Below are positions 39,904 through 52,947 of a DNA stretch of 64,000 nucleotides, one piece after another (position 1 is the first letter of the stretch; the number at the start of each line of letters is the position of its first letter). The position numbers and the translations under genes are program-made. The notes beneath the pieces were generated by a model that ran no database searches, was not told where the DNA came from, and worked only from the letters and a program-made list of their open reading frames with translations. Source of the DNA: Vibrio rhodolitus (GTDB lineage Bacteria > Pseudomonadota > Gammaproteobacteria > Enterobacterales > Vibrionaceae); assembly GCF_003350325.1 (NCBI RefSeq), contig NZ_QLYZ01000009.1, positions 1-64,000 of the forward strand, written 5' to 3'.

Positions 39904-42123
39904 ATGGTTGCGGTAAGAAGCGCGCATTTAAATCAAGATGAACAGTTTGAACTAGACAAGTGGATTACTAGTTTAAAGCAGGACCAACAAACTGCTCAGC
40001 GCTTAACACAAGTTTATCATCAGTGTGAACAATACCTTCAAGGTAACGAGAACGCTCCACTGCTGCTATGGCGTGGTCGAGAAATGATTGAGATCTTGAT
40101 TACGCTATCGATGGATAAACCAACGCTGATCGCGGCGTTGTTATTCCCATTGGTATCCAGTGGCGCGTTGCAGCGAGAGAAACTTGAAGAAGATTTCAGT
40201 AACGAGATCATCAAGCTGATTGATGGTGTCGAAGAGATGGCAGCACTAGGTCAATTGAACGTGACTCTAGAGGGTAGTGCTGCGTCTGCTCAAGTCGATA
40301 ACGTGCGCCGTATGCTGCTAGCGATGGTGGATGACTTCCGTTGCGTGGTCATCAAGCTGGCTGAACGTATCTGTAACCTTATCGAGGTGAAAAAAGCACC
40401 AGACGAGGTGCGCCGAGCGGTGGCAAAAGAGTGTGCCAACATCTATGCACCGCTTGCCAACCGTCTTGGTATTGGTCAGCTTAAGTGGGAAATCGAAGAT
40501 TACGCTTTCCGCTACCAGCAGCCAGAAACCTACAAGCAAATTGCGAAACAGCTTTCCGAACGTCGTATCGTTCGTGAGCAGTACATCAAAGATTTCGTTG
40601 ACGACCTCGTATCAGAAATGAAAACCTCAAGCATTAACGCAGAGGTGAGCGGTCGTCCAAAACACATCTACAGTATTTGGCGCAAAATGCAGAAGAAAGG
40701 CTTGGAGTTTGACGAGCTTTTCGATGTGCGTGCCGTGCGTATCATCGCGGACAAACTGCAAGATTGTTATGCCGCGCTTGGCGTAGTACACACCAAATAC
40801 AAGCATCTACCGAACGAGTTTGATGACTACGTTGCCAACCCTAAACCTAATGGTTACCAATCGATTCACACGGTTGTCTTAGGACCTGAAGGTAAAACCA
40901 TCGAAATTCAGATCCGCACCAAAGACATGCATGAAGATTCTGAGTTAGGGGTCGCAGCACACTGGAAGTACAAAGAAGGTGGCAGTGGTCGCAGTGGTTA
41001 TGATGAGAAAATTACTTGGCTGCGCAAGCTACTTGATTGGCAAGAAGAGATGTCTGATTCAGGTGAAATGCTTGATGAAGTTCGTAGCCAAGTCTTCGAT
41101 GACCGCGTGTATGCCTTTACCCCGCGCGGCGATGTAGTCGATTTGCCAATGGGTGCAACGCCACTCGATTTTGCTTACCACATCCACTCGATGGTGGGAC
41201 ACCGCTGTATCGGTGCCAAGGTTGGTGGTCGTATTGTGCCGTTTACCCACAAACTGCAAATGGGCGATCAAGTTGAAATCATCACCCAGAAAGAGCCAAA
41301 CCCATCGCGTGACTGGTTAAATCCATCAACCGGGTTTGTTACGTCAGGGCGTGCACGTGCCAAGATTAACGCTTGGTTCCGTAAACAAAGCCGTGAGAAA
41401 AACCTTGAAGCAGGTCGTGAGATCTTAGAGCAAGAGCTGGCGAAAATCGGTGCAACGCTCAAAGACGCAGAGCAGTATGCGCTCAAGCGTTTCAACATGA
41501 ATACCTCTGATGAGCTGTTCGTTGGAGTCGGTAGTGGTGACTTGCGTATTAACCAAATCATCAACCACATCAACGCGCTGGTTAACAAGCCAACCGCGGA
41601 AGAAGAAGATCAGCAAGCACTAGAGAAACTGCGTGAAGCGGAAAACCGACCGTCGACTCCAACTCGTCCAAACAAAGATGCCGTTGTAGTCGAAGGGGTG
41701 GATAACCTGATGACGCACCTAGCACGTTGCTGTCAGCCAATTCCGGGCGATGAGATCAAAGGTTACATCACCCAAGGTCGCGGTATCTCAGTGCACCGCG
41801 CAGACTGTGAACAGCTTGATGATCTGCGTCATCACGCGCCAGAGCGTATCATTGATACCGTCTGGGGCGCAGGTTTTGCCGGTACCTACATGCTGACACT
41901 GCGAGTCGAGGCAATGGAGCGTAGTGGTTTGCTTAAAGAGATCACCACTCTGTTTGCCAACGAGAAAGTGAAAGTGAACAGCATGAAGAGCCGCGTTGAT
42001 TACCGTAACCAATTGTCGATCCTAGATTTTGATTTAGAGGTCAGCAATATTGAGGTGGTGAATCGTTTGATTAGTCGGGTTGAGCAGATTAAAGATGTGA
42101 TGCTGGTGAAGCGCCTCGGCTAA
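39904..42123 (+). CDS. relA: GTP pyrophosphokinase RelA
   Basis: The 739-residue enzyme makes (p)ppGpp when uncharged tRNA enters the ribosome. Domains in order: a degenerate hydrolase domain without the HD motif (ALLFPLVSSGAL where HD would be), synthetase (DVRAVRIIADKLQDCY and YQSIHTVV), TGS (VYAFTPRGDVVDLP), a zinc-finger region with HLARCCQPIPGD and a C-terminal ACT domain. The missing HD marks it as RelA rather than SpoT. The stop codon abuts a foldback repeat. Confidence 0.96.
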   Translation: MVAVRSAHLNQDEQFELDKWITSLKQDQQTAQRLTQVYHQCEQYLQGNENAPLLLWRGREMIEILITLSMDKPTLIAALLFPLVSSGALQREKLEEDFSNEIIKLIDGVEEMAALGQLNVTLEGSAASAQVDNVRRMLLAMVDDFRCVVIKLAERICNLIEVKKAPDEVRRAVAKECANIYAPLANRLGIGQLKWEIEDYAFRYQQPETYKQIAKQLSERRIVREQYIKDFVDDLVSEMKTSSINAEVSGRPKHIYSIWRKMQKKGLEFDELFDVRAVRIIADKLQDCYAALGVVHTKYKHLPNEFDDYVANPKPNGYQSIHTVVLGPEGKTIEIQIRTKDMHEDSELGVAAHWKYKEGGSGRSGYDEKITWLRKLLDWQEEMSDSGEMLDEVRSQVFDDRVYAFTPRGDVVDLPMGATPLDFAYHIHSMVGHRCIGAKVGGRIVPFTHKLQMGDQVEIITQKEPNPSRDWLNPSTGFVTSGRARAKINAWFRKQSREKNLEAGREILEQELAKIGATLKDAEQYALKRFNMNTSDELFVGVGSGDLRINQIINHINALVNKPTAEEEDQQALEKLREAENRPSTPTRPNKDAVVVEGVDNLMTHLARCCQPIPGDEIKGYITQGRGISVHRADCEQLDDLRHHAPERIIDTVWGAGFAGTYMLTLRVEAMERSGLLKEITTLFANEKVKVNSMKSRVDYRNQLSILDFDLEVSNIEVVNRLISRVEQIKDVMLVKRLG

Positions 42124-42255
42124 ATTTTTCGTCGTATTTGGCTGTATCTCGTTGTTGTCTGCGTTGATTTCGCTCCATCACATAGTGGACTATGCTCAGG
42201 AGTCGAAATCAACTTGCCGCCTAGAGCTAACAGCCAACTACTTAGAAAAATAGAC
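42123..42255. repeat. Foldback (REP-like) element 1
   Basis: A long imperfect palindrome follows the relA stop. Outer arms ATTTTTC..TTGGCTGT (42124-42145) match ACAGCCAA..GAAAAAT (42230-42251) on the other side; inner arms are GTTGATTTCG (42163-42172) and CGAAATCAAC (42204-42213). The core CTCCATCACATAGTGGACTATG.. (42173-42202, 30 bases) forms a smaller hairpin. It looks like a miniature inverted-repeat element and may also end relA transcripts. Confidence 0.7.
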
Positions 42256-42262
42256 ATTTAGG

Positions 42263-42413
42263 CTAAGCTCTGATGGTTGCAGGGAATATCTCCATCACAT
42301 AGTGGGCTATGTTCAGGAGCATATTTTTACTGGCTGCCTAGCTACGACGCCAAATCTATAGCGAAAAAGTTGTAGTGTGAGAGCTAAGAGTCAACTACTT
42401 AGAAAAATGGATA
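42263..42413. repeat. Foldback (REP-like) element 2, degenerate
   Basis: The 30-base core recurs at 42290-42319 with two changes from element 1, both in or near the loop. Its immediate outer stem is AATAT/ATATT instead of GTTGATTTCG/CGAAATCAAC. The right end (AGAGCTAAGAGTCAACTACT.., 42380-42413) repeats the right end of element 1. A CTACGACG..GCGAAAAA stretch near 42342-42366 suggests remnants of a third unit. Confidence 0.6.
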
Positions 42414-42441
42414 GTTAGAGTAAGCGCGCGAGCCCCTGTAT

Positions 42442-42485
42442 TGTCATTCCCTACAGTGAGGAACGAACGTGATAGGGAATCTCGC
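42442..42485. repeat. Dispersed GTCATTCC-type repeat, copy 1
   Basis: GTCATTCC and GGGAATCT flank a short spacer, giving partial inverted symmetry. A second copy lies at 46864-46903 with the same ends. This is a common kind of intergenic palindrome in vibrios. Confidence 0.6.
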
Positions 42486-42611
42486 TTTTAAAAAAACATG
42501 CGGCTACGACTTAACGTTACGCGATAGAAATAATTCAAGGTGAGTGGTTTGTGCTGCTCACCTTTTTGTTTATTAGCTGCTCGTACAACCGACGAGCAGA
42601 GGAGAAGAATC

Positions 42612-43418
42612 ATGAGTCATCCAATTGAACAGTTAGAACAGATCATGGCGACGCTGCGTGACCCGCAGAAGGGCTGTCCGTGGGATCGTAAGCAGACGTT
42701 TGACACTATTGTGCCGCACACGCTGGAAGAGACCTATGAAGTGGTTGATGCGATTCACAACCAAGACTGGTCGAATCTAAAAGAAGAGTTGGGCGACTTA
42801 TTGTTCCAAGTTATCTTCTACAGCCAGCTAGCAAAAGAGCAGGGATTGTTTGATTTTTCTGCGGTGGTTGAGACGGTGAATGAAAAGCTAACACGTCGCC
42901 ATCCGCATGTATTTTCCGATGTTGAGTTTGAATCCGATGAAGCAATCAATGCCAACTGGGAAGTGGAGAAAGCAAAAGAAAAGGCTGAGGCAGGCAAATC
43001 AGAGCAAAGTATTCTAGACTCAATACCAAACTCTCTACCTGCTTTATTACGTGCTACAAAGATACAGAAGAAGTGTGCCCGTTTTGGTTTTGATTGGGAC
43101 TCATTGGGACCTGTGGTCGACAAGGTGCGTGAAGAGCTGGATGAGGTGCTTGAAGAGTCGATGCTTGCTGACAGCAAACAGGAGAATATTGAGCTGGAAT
43201 TAGGCGATTTAATGTTCGCTGTGGTCAATTTAGCTCGACATTTGGATACCAACCCAGAGGTGGCGTTAGCGAAAGCAAACCTAAAATTTGCTCGCCGTTT
43301 TGCCGGGGTGGAAGAAAAAGTTTATCAAGACGGAAAAAATTTATCGGACTGTAGCTTAGATGAACTTGAGCAATATTGGCAAAAAATTAAGCAAGAAGAA
43401 CGGGGTATCGCGCTGTAA
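42612..43418 (+). CDS. mazG: Nucleoside triphosphate pyrophosphohydrolase MazG
   Basis: The 268-residue protein has two MazG domains; the motifs CPWDRKQTF, LEETYEVVDAI with EELGDLLFQV, and the second EELDEVLEE with ELGDLMFAVVN are visible. It hydrolyses NTPs to NMPs and in E. coli also lowers ppGpp. ATG 42612 has GGAG upstream; a longer ORF reaching 42540 has no ribosome site. It lies downstream of relA, separated by repeats; E. coli also has relA near mazG. Confidence 0.95.
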   Translation: MSHPIEQLEQIMATLRDPQKGCPWDRKQTFDTIVPHTLEETYEVVDAIHNQDWSNLKEELGDLLFQVIFYSQLAKEQGLFDFSAVVETVNEKLTRRHPHVFSDVEFESDEAINANWEVEKAKEKAEAGKSEQSILDSIPNSLPALLRATKIQKKCARFGFDWDSLGPVVDKVREELDEVLEESMLADSKQENIELELGDLMFAVVNLARHLDTNPEVALAKANLKFARRFAGVEEKVYQDGKNLSDCSLDELEQYWQKIKQEERGIAL

Positions 43419-43523
43419 TTAGGCTTATTTGGGATAAAATTGACTCATCCTATTTACAAGTTTAATTAATCTGAATCATTCACTTTGATTTGAAGCAAAA
43501 AATAATTAATAGTGGTGTGATAG

Positions 43524-46640
<3,117 letters not shown>

Positions 46641-46668
46641 TCATAAGCTTAGCTAAATAGCTTTTTAG

Positions 46669-46700
46669 AAAGGCTCCACTTCGGTGGGGCCTTTTGCTTT
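46669..46700 (+). terminator. Terminator after eno
   Basis: AAAGGCTCCAC pairs with GTGGGGCCTTT around TTCG, followed by TGCTTTTTT, about 30 bases past the eno stop. Confidence 0.9.
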
Positions 46701-46738
46701 TTTCGAGACCGAGAATCGGGAACGCTGCGCTTTGAGAG

Positions 46739-46850
46739 GCGGGAACGGCTTCGCCTTACGGAACGCTTACGCTCGAGATGCGGGAACAGGCTTCGCCCTA
46801 CGGAACGCTGCGCTTGCGGAATACGGAATAGGCTTTGTCTTACTTAGCGC
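46739..46850. repeat. Tandem 41-bp repeat block
   Basis: Two near-perfect 41-base units (46739-46779 and 46780-46820), each opening GCGGGAAC and containing TTCGCC and TACGGAACGCT, are followed by a decayed third unit. Each half-unit forms a small hairpin. An ORF on the plus strand runs through it (46684-46875) but lacks a ribosome site and reads as repeat translation, so I do not call it a gene. Confidence 0.7.
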
Positions 46851-46863
46851 TAGCGTTAAGTTT

Positions 46864-46903
46864 GTCATTCCATAGAGTGCGTTAGCTTGAGTAGGGAATC
46901 TTG
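46864..46903. repeat. Dispersed GTCATTCC-type repeat, copy 2
   Basis: GTCATTCC at the left and GGGAATCT at the right match the copy near 42442-42485; the middle differs. It lies between the 41-bp tandem block and the cca stop codon. Confidence 0.6.
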
Positions 46904-46916
46904 TCTTTGGTGGAGA

Positions 46917-48295
<1,379 letters not shown>

Positions 48296-48296
<1 letters not shown>

Positions 48297-48315
48297 TGCC
48301 TATTGCAGTAGGCAA
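48296..48315. repeat. Palindrome at the cca start
   Basis: TTGCCTA and TAGGCAA are perfect arms around a six-base loop. On the cca mRNA the right arm ends at the A of ATG, so the hairpin would cover the weak TAGG ribosome site. It also lies in the gap before divergent gspA. Confidence 0.55.
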
Positions 48316-48355
48316 TGGTACTTTCGTTACCAATAAATTCCCAGCGACTAGTTAC

Positions 48356-49966
48356 ATGTATAACCATCATTTCGGATTTGTTGAGTTACCTTTTTCTATT
48401 GTACCTAACTCACGTTTTCTCTATTTAAGTCAGCGCCATAAAGAAGCGATTCATCACCTACAAGCTGGGTTGGGTGACGGTGGTGGTTTTGCCATGCTGA
48501 CAGGAGAAGTGGGTACCGGAAAAACCACCGTTTCGAAAGCGATGATAAAAGCTTTGGATGCGTCCCCCCAGATTGGCTCAATTCTCAACCCAACATTTTC
48601 CAGTTTAGAGCTACTGCAAGCGATCTGCGATGAGTTTAACTTAGCCTATGATGAGCAGGCTTCTATCAAACAGCTGACAGACCATATTAAACATTTCCTA
48701 CTAGAGAGTTATCGCAGCGGGAAACAGACTCTAGTTATTATTGATGAAGCTCAGCACCTTTCAGCAGAAGTGTTAGAGCAGCTTCGTCTGTTGACCAACT
48801 TAGAGACCGAACAAAGAAAGTTGCTTAAGGTGCTATTGATTGGCCAGCCTGAATTGCAACAAAAGCTGCAAATGCCGCAATTGCGTCAGCTTGCTCAGCG
48901 TATTACTGGTCGCTACCATTTGCTGCCTTTAGATAGTAGTGAAACCGCGAAATATATTCAGTTTCGTTTGCAGCTTGCTGGTGGCAATAGTGAGCTGTTT
49001 TCTGCTAAATCGCTTAAGTTGATTGCAGAGGCTACCCAAGGTATTCCGCGCTTAGTGAACTTGGTGTGTGATGCTGCTTTAAAGCGTGCGTATCAATTGG
49101 GTGAACTTGCGCCGAGTTTGCAATCTGTCAGCGCAGCATGCCAAGAGGTGATGAGTTTTCAGCCTTCTTTCTCGCAGCACTTAAATCAAGCGAGACCTAC
49201 GAGCCGCAAACTGAGTTACGTACTTTCTACTGTATTGGGGTTGGCTGCTGCCGGAGCAAGTTGGTGGTATCTACCGAGCTATCTTGCTGCACCTATACAA
49301 GCGCAATTGGCGCAAAGTTATCCAGAGCAGCCAAAGGTAGTTGAGCGCAAAGAGGTGTTTCCTGCTGAGTTAGCGAGCTTACTACGTCAGCCTAACACGT
49401 TGGCAGAGAGCATGAGTGAGCTTTACTATGTTTGGGGTTACCGCGCTTCAGTTGTCGATCAAATGTGTGAGAGTACTGAGCGGTCGAAGTTCGATTGTAG
49501 TGTGCAGCAAGGGAGCTTAGAGCAACTACTAGAGCGCAATCTACCGGTTGTATTGAGCTTGGATTTTGCAGGCGAGCCGCGTTTTGCTGTGCTTTATCGA
49601 GCAACTGAAGAAAGAGTGCAGCTATTGATTGATAGTGAACGTGTCGAGTTTGATCGACGTTGGTTGAGCGATATTTGGCATGGAGAGTATCACTTTATTT
49701 GGCAGCGGTTATGGCAGCAAACCCTTAAACCGGGTATGAGTGGTTCTTCAGTCACGCACTTAGATAGCGCGTTATCTAAGTTACTTGAGTTACCGGTTTC
49801 GACTAATGCAACTTATGGTGATGATCTAAAACACAAAGTGAGTTTATTTCAGCGCTGGCAAGGTTTGAATGTTGATGGCATTGCCGGAGAAAATACCTTG
49901 AGACGATTAGAACTCTTGGCACAAAGTGATAATGCACCGCATTTGACGGTTTTGGAGGGCATCTAA
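48356..49966 (+). CDS. gspA: Type II secretion ATPase GspA (ExeA)
   Basis: The 536-residue protein has an AAA ATPase part with Walker A GEVGTGKTT (50-58) and Walker B LVIIDEAQHL, a single membrane helix near residues 285-305, a middle periplasmic domain, and a C-terminal peptidoglycan-binding domain (VSLFQRWQGLNVDGIAGENTL). With GspB it makes room in peptidoglycan for the type II secretin. The longest ORF starts 20 codons earlier; MYNHHFGFVELPFS is the family N-terminus. The ribosome site is weak. gspB follows with a one-base overlap. Confidence 0.93.
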   Translation: MYNHHFGFVELPFSIVPNSRFLYLSQRHKEAIHHLQAGLGDGGGFAMLTGEVGTGKTTVSKAMIKALDASPQIGSILNPTFSSLELLQAICDEFNLAYDEQASIKQLTDHIKHFLLESYRSGKQTLVIIDEAQHLSAEVLEQLRLLTNLETEQRKLLKVLLIGQPELQQKLQMPQLRQLAQRITGRYHLLPLDSSETAKYIQFRLQLAGGNSELFSAKSLKLIAEATQGIPRLVNLVCDAALKRAYQLGELAPSLQSVSAACQEVMSFQPSFSQHLNQARPTSRKLSYVLSTVLGLAAAGASWWYLPSYLAAPIQAQLAQSYPEQPKVVERKEVFPAELASLLRQPNTLAESMSELYYVWGYRASVVDQMCESTERSKFDCSVQQGSLEQLLERNLPVVLSLDFAGEPRFAVLYRATEERVQLLIDSERVEFDRRWLSDIWHGEYHFIWQRLWQQTLKPGMSGSSVTHLDSALSKLLELPVSTNATYGDDLKHKVSLFQRWQGLNVDGIAGENTLRRLELLAQSDNAPHLTVLEGI

Positions 49967-50733
49967 TGGCGAATTTAATTCAATCGTTAGAAGAGTCACA
50001 ACAAGGTTATCAAGTGCATCATTCTAATGCTGTACCGTTTTATTCAAATCAGCAAAGTAAGCCTAAGAGCTCGTGGGGCAAGCATTTGCTGCTATTTGCT
50101 TTGCCAGTGGTAACCGCATCGTTAGTGACCAGCGGGCTTACTTACCTTGAGATGCGTGATGCGTGGTTGGCGAGCAATCAAGGTGGTGTTGAAGTTATTG
50201 AGTTTTCTAAGCCAATTCTGACCTTAAATTATCCTGATGTGGGTGCGCTGCAAGATACCTATCTTCCTCCAGCAGAACCTGTAATCACAGTGGCATCTGC
50301 CCCTGAACCCACCCCGGTTCCGGTGAGCAAACAAACGGGCGCAAGTTCACCGCAGGTTAGTGATGTTAGTGAATCAGATGATTTGCTGCAGGGAATTGAT
50401 TTTTCCACTTTGTCACCCGATGTCGCGCAATTGCTGCAATCGGCAATGAGCTCGGATCTGCCTAGTGAAGAAGCTGACAACGCCCTCGCGCAGTCGCAGT
50501 TAACCAGTGATGCGAATCTTTGGACTGGGCGACTCCCTGCGCTTAACTTTCAGACTCATGTTTATTCGTCAAACCCAAGCAAGCGTTGGGTGAAAGTGAA
50601 CAACGGTGAATATCAAGAGGGGAGCTGGTTGGCTGACGGCGTGAAATTGGTGGCGATCGAGCCACAAGTTTGTGTGATTGAGTTTGAGCAGCAGCGCATT
50701 GAGATCCCAGCGCTGTATGATTGGCAAGGTTAG
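49966..50733 (+). CDS. gspB: Type II secretion protein GspB (ExeB)
   Basis: The 255-residue protein has a short cytosolic N-terminus, a membrane helix (about 40-60, LLLFALPVVTASLVTSGLTY), a proline-rich periplasmic linker, and a C-terminal GspB domain with LPALNFQTHVYSSNPSKRWV. It forms a complex with GspA. The start overlaps the gspA stop (TAATG). The main gsp operon is not in the window. Confidence 0.92.
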   Translation: MANLIQSLEESQQGYQVHHSNAVPFYSNQQSKPKSSWGKHLLLFALPVVTASLVTSGLTYLEMRDAWLASNQGGVEVIEFSKPILTLNYPDVGALQDTYLPPAEPVITVASAPEPTPVPVSKQTGASSPQVSDVSESDDLLQGIDFSTLSPDVAQLLQSAMSSDLPSEEADNALAQSQLTSDANLWTGRLPALNFQTHVYSSNPSKRWVKVNNGEYQEGSWLADGVKLVAIEPQVCVIEFEQQRIEIPALYDWQG

Positions 50734-50743
50734 CGACAAAAGC

Positions 50744-50771
50744 AATAAGGTCACCATAGGTGACCTTATTT
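50744..50771. terminator. Bidirectional terminator, gspB/SH3 protein
   Basis: AATAAGGTCACC pairs with GGTGACCTTATT around a three-base loop, between the convergent genes. Confidence 0.88.
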
Positions 50772-50779
50772 GTATTTGG

Positions 50780-51391
50780 TTAAGCCCAGCCTGCTGGAGA
50801 GCGGCGCTTACGAGGAATAATATGTGGCAAGATCAAACCAAGCAGTAGACCGATACCAGCAACACCACCACCATAGGTAAAGTATTTCAGTAACAGATCA
50901 TCTTTTTGCGTATCAAGCTTGGCACGTAGGTTACGTACTTCCGTTTGAGATGCCGTCAGTTGTTGACTCATTTCAGCATAGCTTTTCTCTAGCTCAGAGA
51001 TTTGGCTATTGCGGTTTTCCAGTGAATCAACTAACCCCGCTTTTTCTTTGTTTGCGTTCTCGTTAGCATTCGCCAACTTCGATTTTACTTCTGCCAACTC
51101 TTTTTCTAGACGTGGCAAGCGCGTTGTCATGCTCTCTTGAGCGGTGATCAGATTGGTAGAGACCCAGCCTTTACGACCACGATCATCAGCCACTTGGCTG
51201 TAGCCAGTTTCTTTGTTAGTTGAGAGTAGCGTTACTTTTTCACCTGCATTGACACTGCCAATGATACGGTATTGGTTACTCGGACCAGAGTGCATGTAGG
51301 TAAATAGATTATCAGAGATATAGCGATCTTTAGCCATTGCAGAAGGCGCTGCAATGATACAAGCAAAGATCATTAGAACCAGTTTTTTCAC
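50780..51391 (-). CDS. SH3 domain protein, YgiM-like (TIGR04211)
   Basis: The 203-residue envelope protein starts at a GTG with AAGGAT six bases upstream; the longer ORF start is in a region without one. After a signal peptide (cut after SAMA) come a bacterial SH3 domain (about 25-85, NLFTYMHSGPSNQYRIIGSV), a coiled coil (about 95-165), and a C-terminal membrane helix (about 173-192) with RKRR at the end. The family occurs beside phosphate transport and ygiF genes, as here. Its role is not known to me. Confidence 0.85.
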   Translation of the reverse strand: MKKLVLMIFACIIAAPSAMAKDRYISDNLFTYMHSGPSNQYRIIGSVNAGEKVTLLSTNKETGYSQVADDRGRKGWVSTNLITAQESMTTRLPRLEKELAEVKSKLANANENANKEKAGLVDSLENRNSQISELEKSYAEMSQQLTASQTEVRNLRAKLDTQKDDLLLKYFTYGGGVAGIGLLLGLILPHIIPRKRRSPAGWA

Positions 51392-51479
51392 GGTAAATCC
51401 TTTAACAGTCGTCAAGCTTTCAGGGAAGGGTAAACCCCGAGGAGCAAATAGTAAGAACTTTCTATTTAGGGTGCAACAA

Positions 51480-51505
51480 AGAAGGGAGGCTAAGCCTCCC
51501 TTTCT
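51480..51505 (-). terminator. Terminator after the Pit gene
   Basis: AAGGGAGGCT pairs with AGCCTCCCTT, followed on the minus strand by CTTTGTTG. It lies about 55 bases past the transporter stop codon. Confidence 0.65.
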
Positions 51506-51559
51506 GCGTGTTTGAGTCAATAATGACAGTCAGCTTACATTTCGCTGACCTATATTTGA

Positions 51560-52819
51560 TTAACCAAACGAGGCTTGGATCGCATAGAAGAAGACAACCG
51601 CAAGTAGAGCACCTGCTGGCAGAGTCACAATCCAAGATGCAACGATGTTACGTACAACGCCAAGGTTAAGTGCTGCGATACCACGAGCAAAACCAACACC
51701 TAGAACCGCACCAACTAGGGTTTGCGTAGTTGAGATTGGTAGACCGGTACCAGATGCTAGTACTACTGTACATGCTGTTGCTAGCTGCGCTGCAAAGCCA
51801 CGGCTTGGTGTTAGTTCTGTAATACCAGTACCAACAGTCGCCATTACTTTGTGACCTAGTGTTGCTAGACCAACAACGATACCAAAACCACCTAGCGGTA
51901 GAATCCACCATGCGATAGTGCTTTTCGCTGTTACTTCACCTAGGTGTTCAACAGTAGATACAACTGCAGATAGTGGACCAATCGCGTTTGCTACGTCGTT
52001 TGAACCGTGAGCAAATGCCATCGCACACGCTGTAATTACCATTAGTACGCTGAAGATACCTTCTACGCCAGAGAAACCGTGGTCGTCTTCACGATCAGCA
52101 AATTTCTTCTGAATGTAGATGTAACCACCTACCATTACTAGAGCTGATACGCCAGCTGCCCACATCCAAGCTTCAGTGTTGCTTAGGTGTAGACCGACGT
52201 GTTTTAGACCTTTCTTGATGGTTACTAGTGCAATCACCATAGTAGTGATGAACATGTAAACTGGTACAAAACGCTTAGCGTTAAATAGTGGTTTCTCTGT
52301 ATCGAATATCAGTCGCTGTGCACTGACGAAAATGACGTAAGCAAAGAAGCCAGAGATAACAGGAGTGATGATCCAGCTACCTACGATACCTTGAACACTG
52401 CTCCAATCGACTGCTTCAGTACCAACAGAAACACACGCAAAACCGATGATTGCACCGATGATAGAGTGAGTAGTTGATACTGGCCAGCCCATGTACGATG
52501 CTAGTAGTAGCCATGAACCTGCAGCAAGAAGCGCAGACATCATACCGTAAACAAGCACGTCTGGTTGGTCGGCAAATAGAGATGTCTCGATAACACCTTT
52601 ACGGATAGTATCGGTTACTTCACCGCCAGCAAGATAAGCACCAGCAAATTCGAAAATCATCGCAATGATGATTGCTTGTTTTACAGTCAGAGCTTTTGAG
52701 CCTACTGATGTACCCATAGCATTGGCTACATCGTTTGCACCAATACCTACAGCCATCATAAAACCAAAAATAGCTGCAACAATAATCAGGACAGTGCCAT
52801 AGTTCGCAAGGATATCCAT
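51560..52819 (-). CDS. Low-affinity inorganic phosphate transporter (Pit family)
   Basis: The 419-residue membrane protein has about ten helices and the two Pit signature repeats GANDVANAMGTSVGSKA and HGSNDVANAIGPLSAV. It takes up phosphate, probably as a metal-phosphate complex, driven by the proton gradient. A DUF47 (PhoU-like) gene lies just upstream on the same strand, the usual Pit partner. Codon bias is strong. I would not assign pitA versus pitB. Confidence 0.93.
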   Translation of the reverse strand: MDILANYGTVLIIVAAIFGFMMAVGIGANDVANAMGTSVGSKALTVKQAIIIAMIFEFAGAYLAGGEVTDTIRKGVIETSLFADQPDVLVYGMMSALLAAGSWLLLASYMGWPVSTTHSIIGAIIGFACVSVGTEAVDWSSVQGIVGSWIITPVISGFFAYVIFVSAQRLIFDTEKPLFNAKRFVPVYMFITTMVIALVTIKKGLKHVGLHLSNTEAWMWAAGVSALVMVGGYIYIQKKFADREDDHGFSGVEGIFSVLMVITACAMAFAHGSNDVANAIGPLSAVVSTVEHLGEVTAKSTIAWWILPLGGFGIVVGLATLGHKVMATVGTGITELTPSRGFAAQLATACTVVLASGTGLPISTTQTLVGAVLGVGFARGIAALNLGVVRNIVASWIVTLPAGALLAVVFFYAIQASFG

Positions 52820-52947
52820 CGTAATACCTAGTTGTTTGTAATAAGCGGAGCCAAATTTTAAACACGAGAAAACCCCTTAAGCGTCGAGATATTCATCGCC
52901 TAACTGGGGTGTATTTAAAATCTGCTCGTTATTGAGTTAACTTACAT

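Noticed and set aside
42818..43252. 144-residue minus-strand ORF opposite mazG
   Set aside because: Serine-rich shadow ORF on the antisense of a conserved gene.
46684..46875. 63-residue ORF after eno
   Set aside because: It starts inside the eno terminator and translates the tandem repeat block, giving repeated FALRNA-type phrases. No ribosome site.
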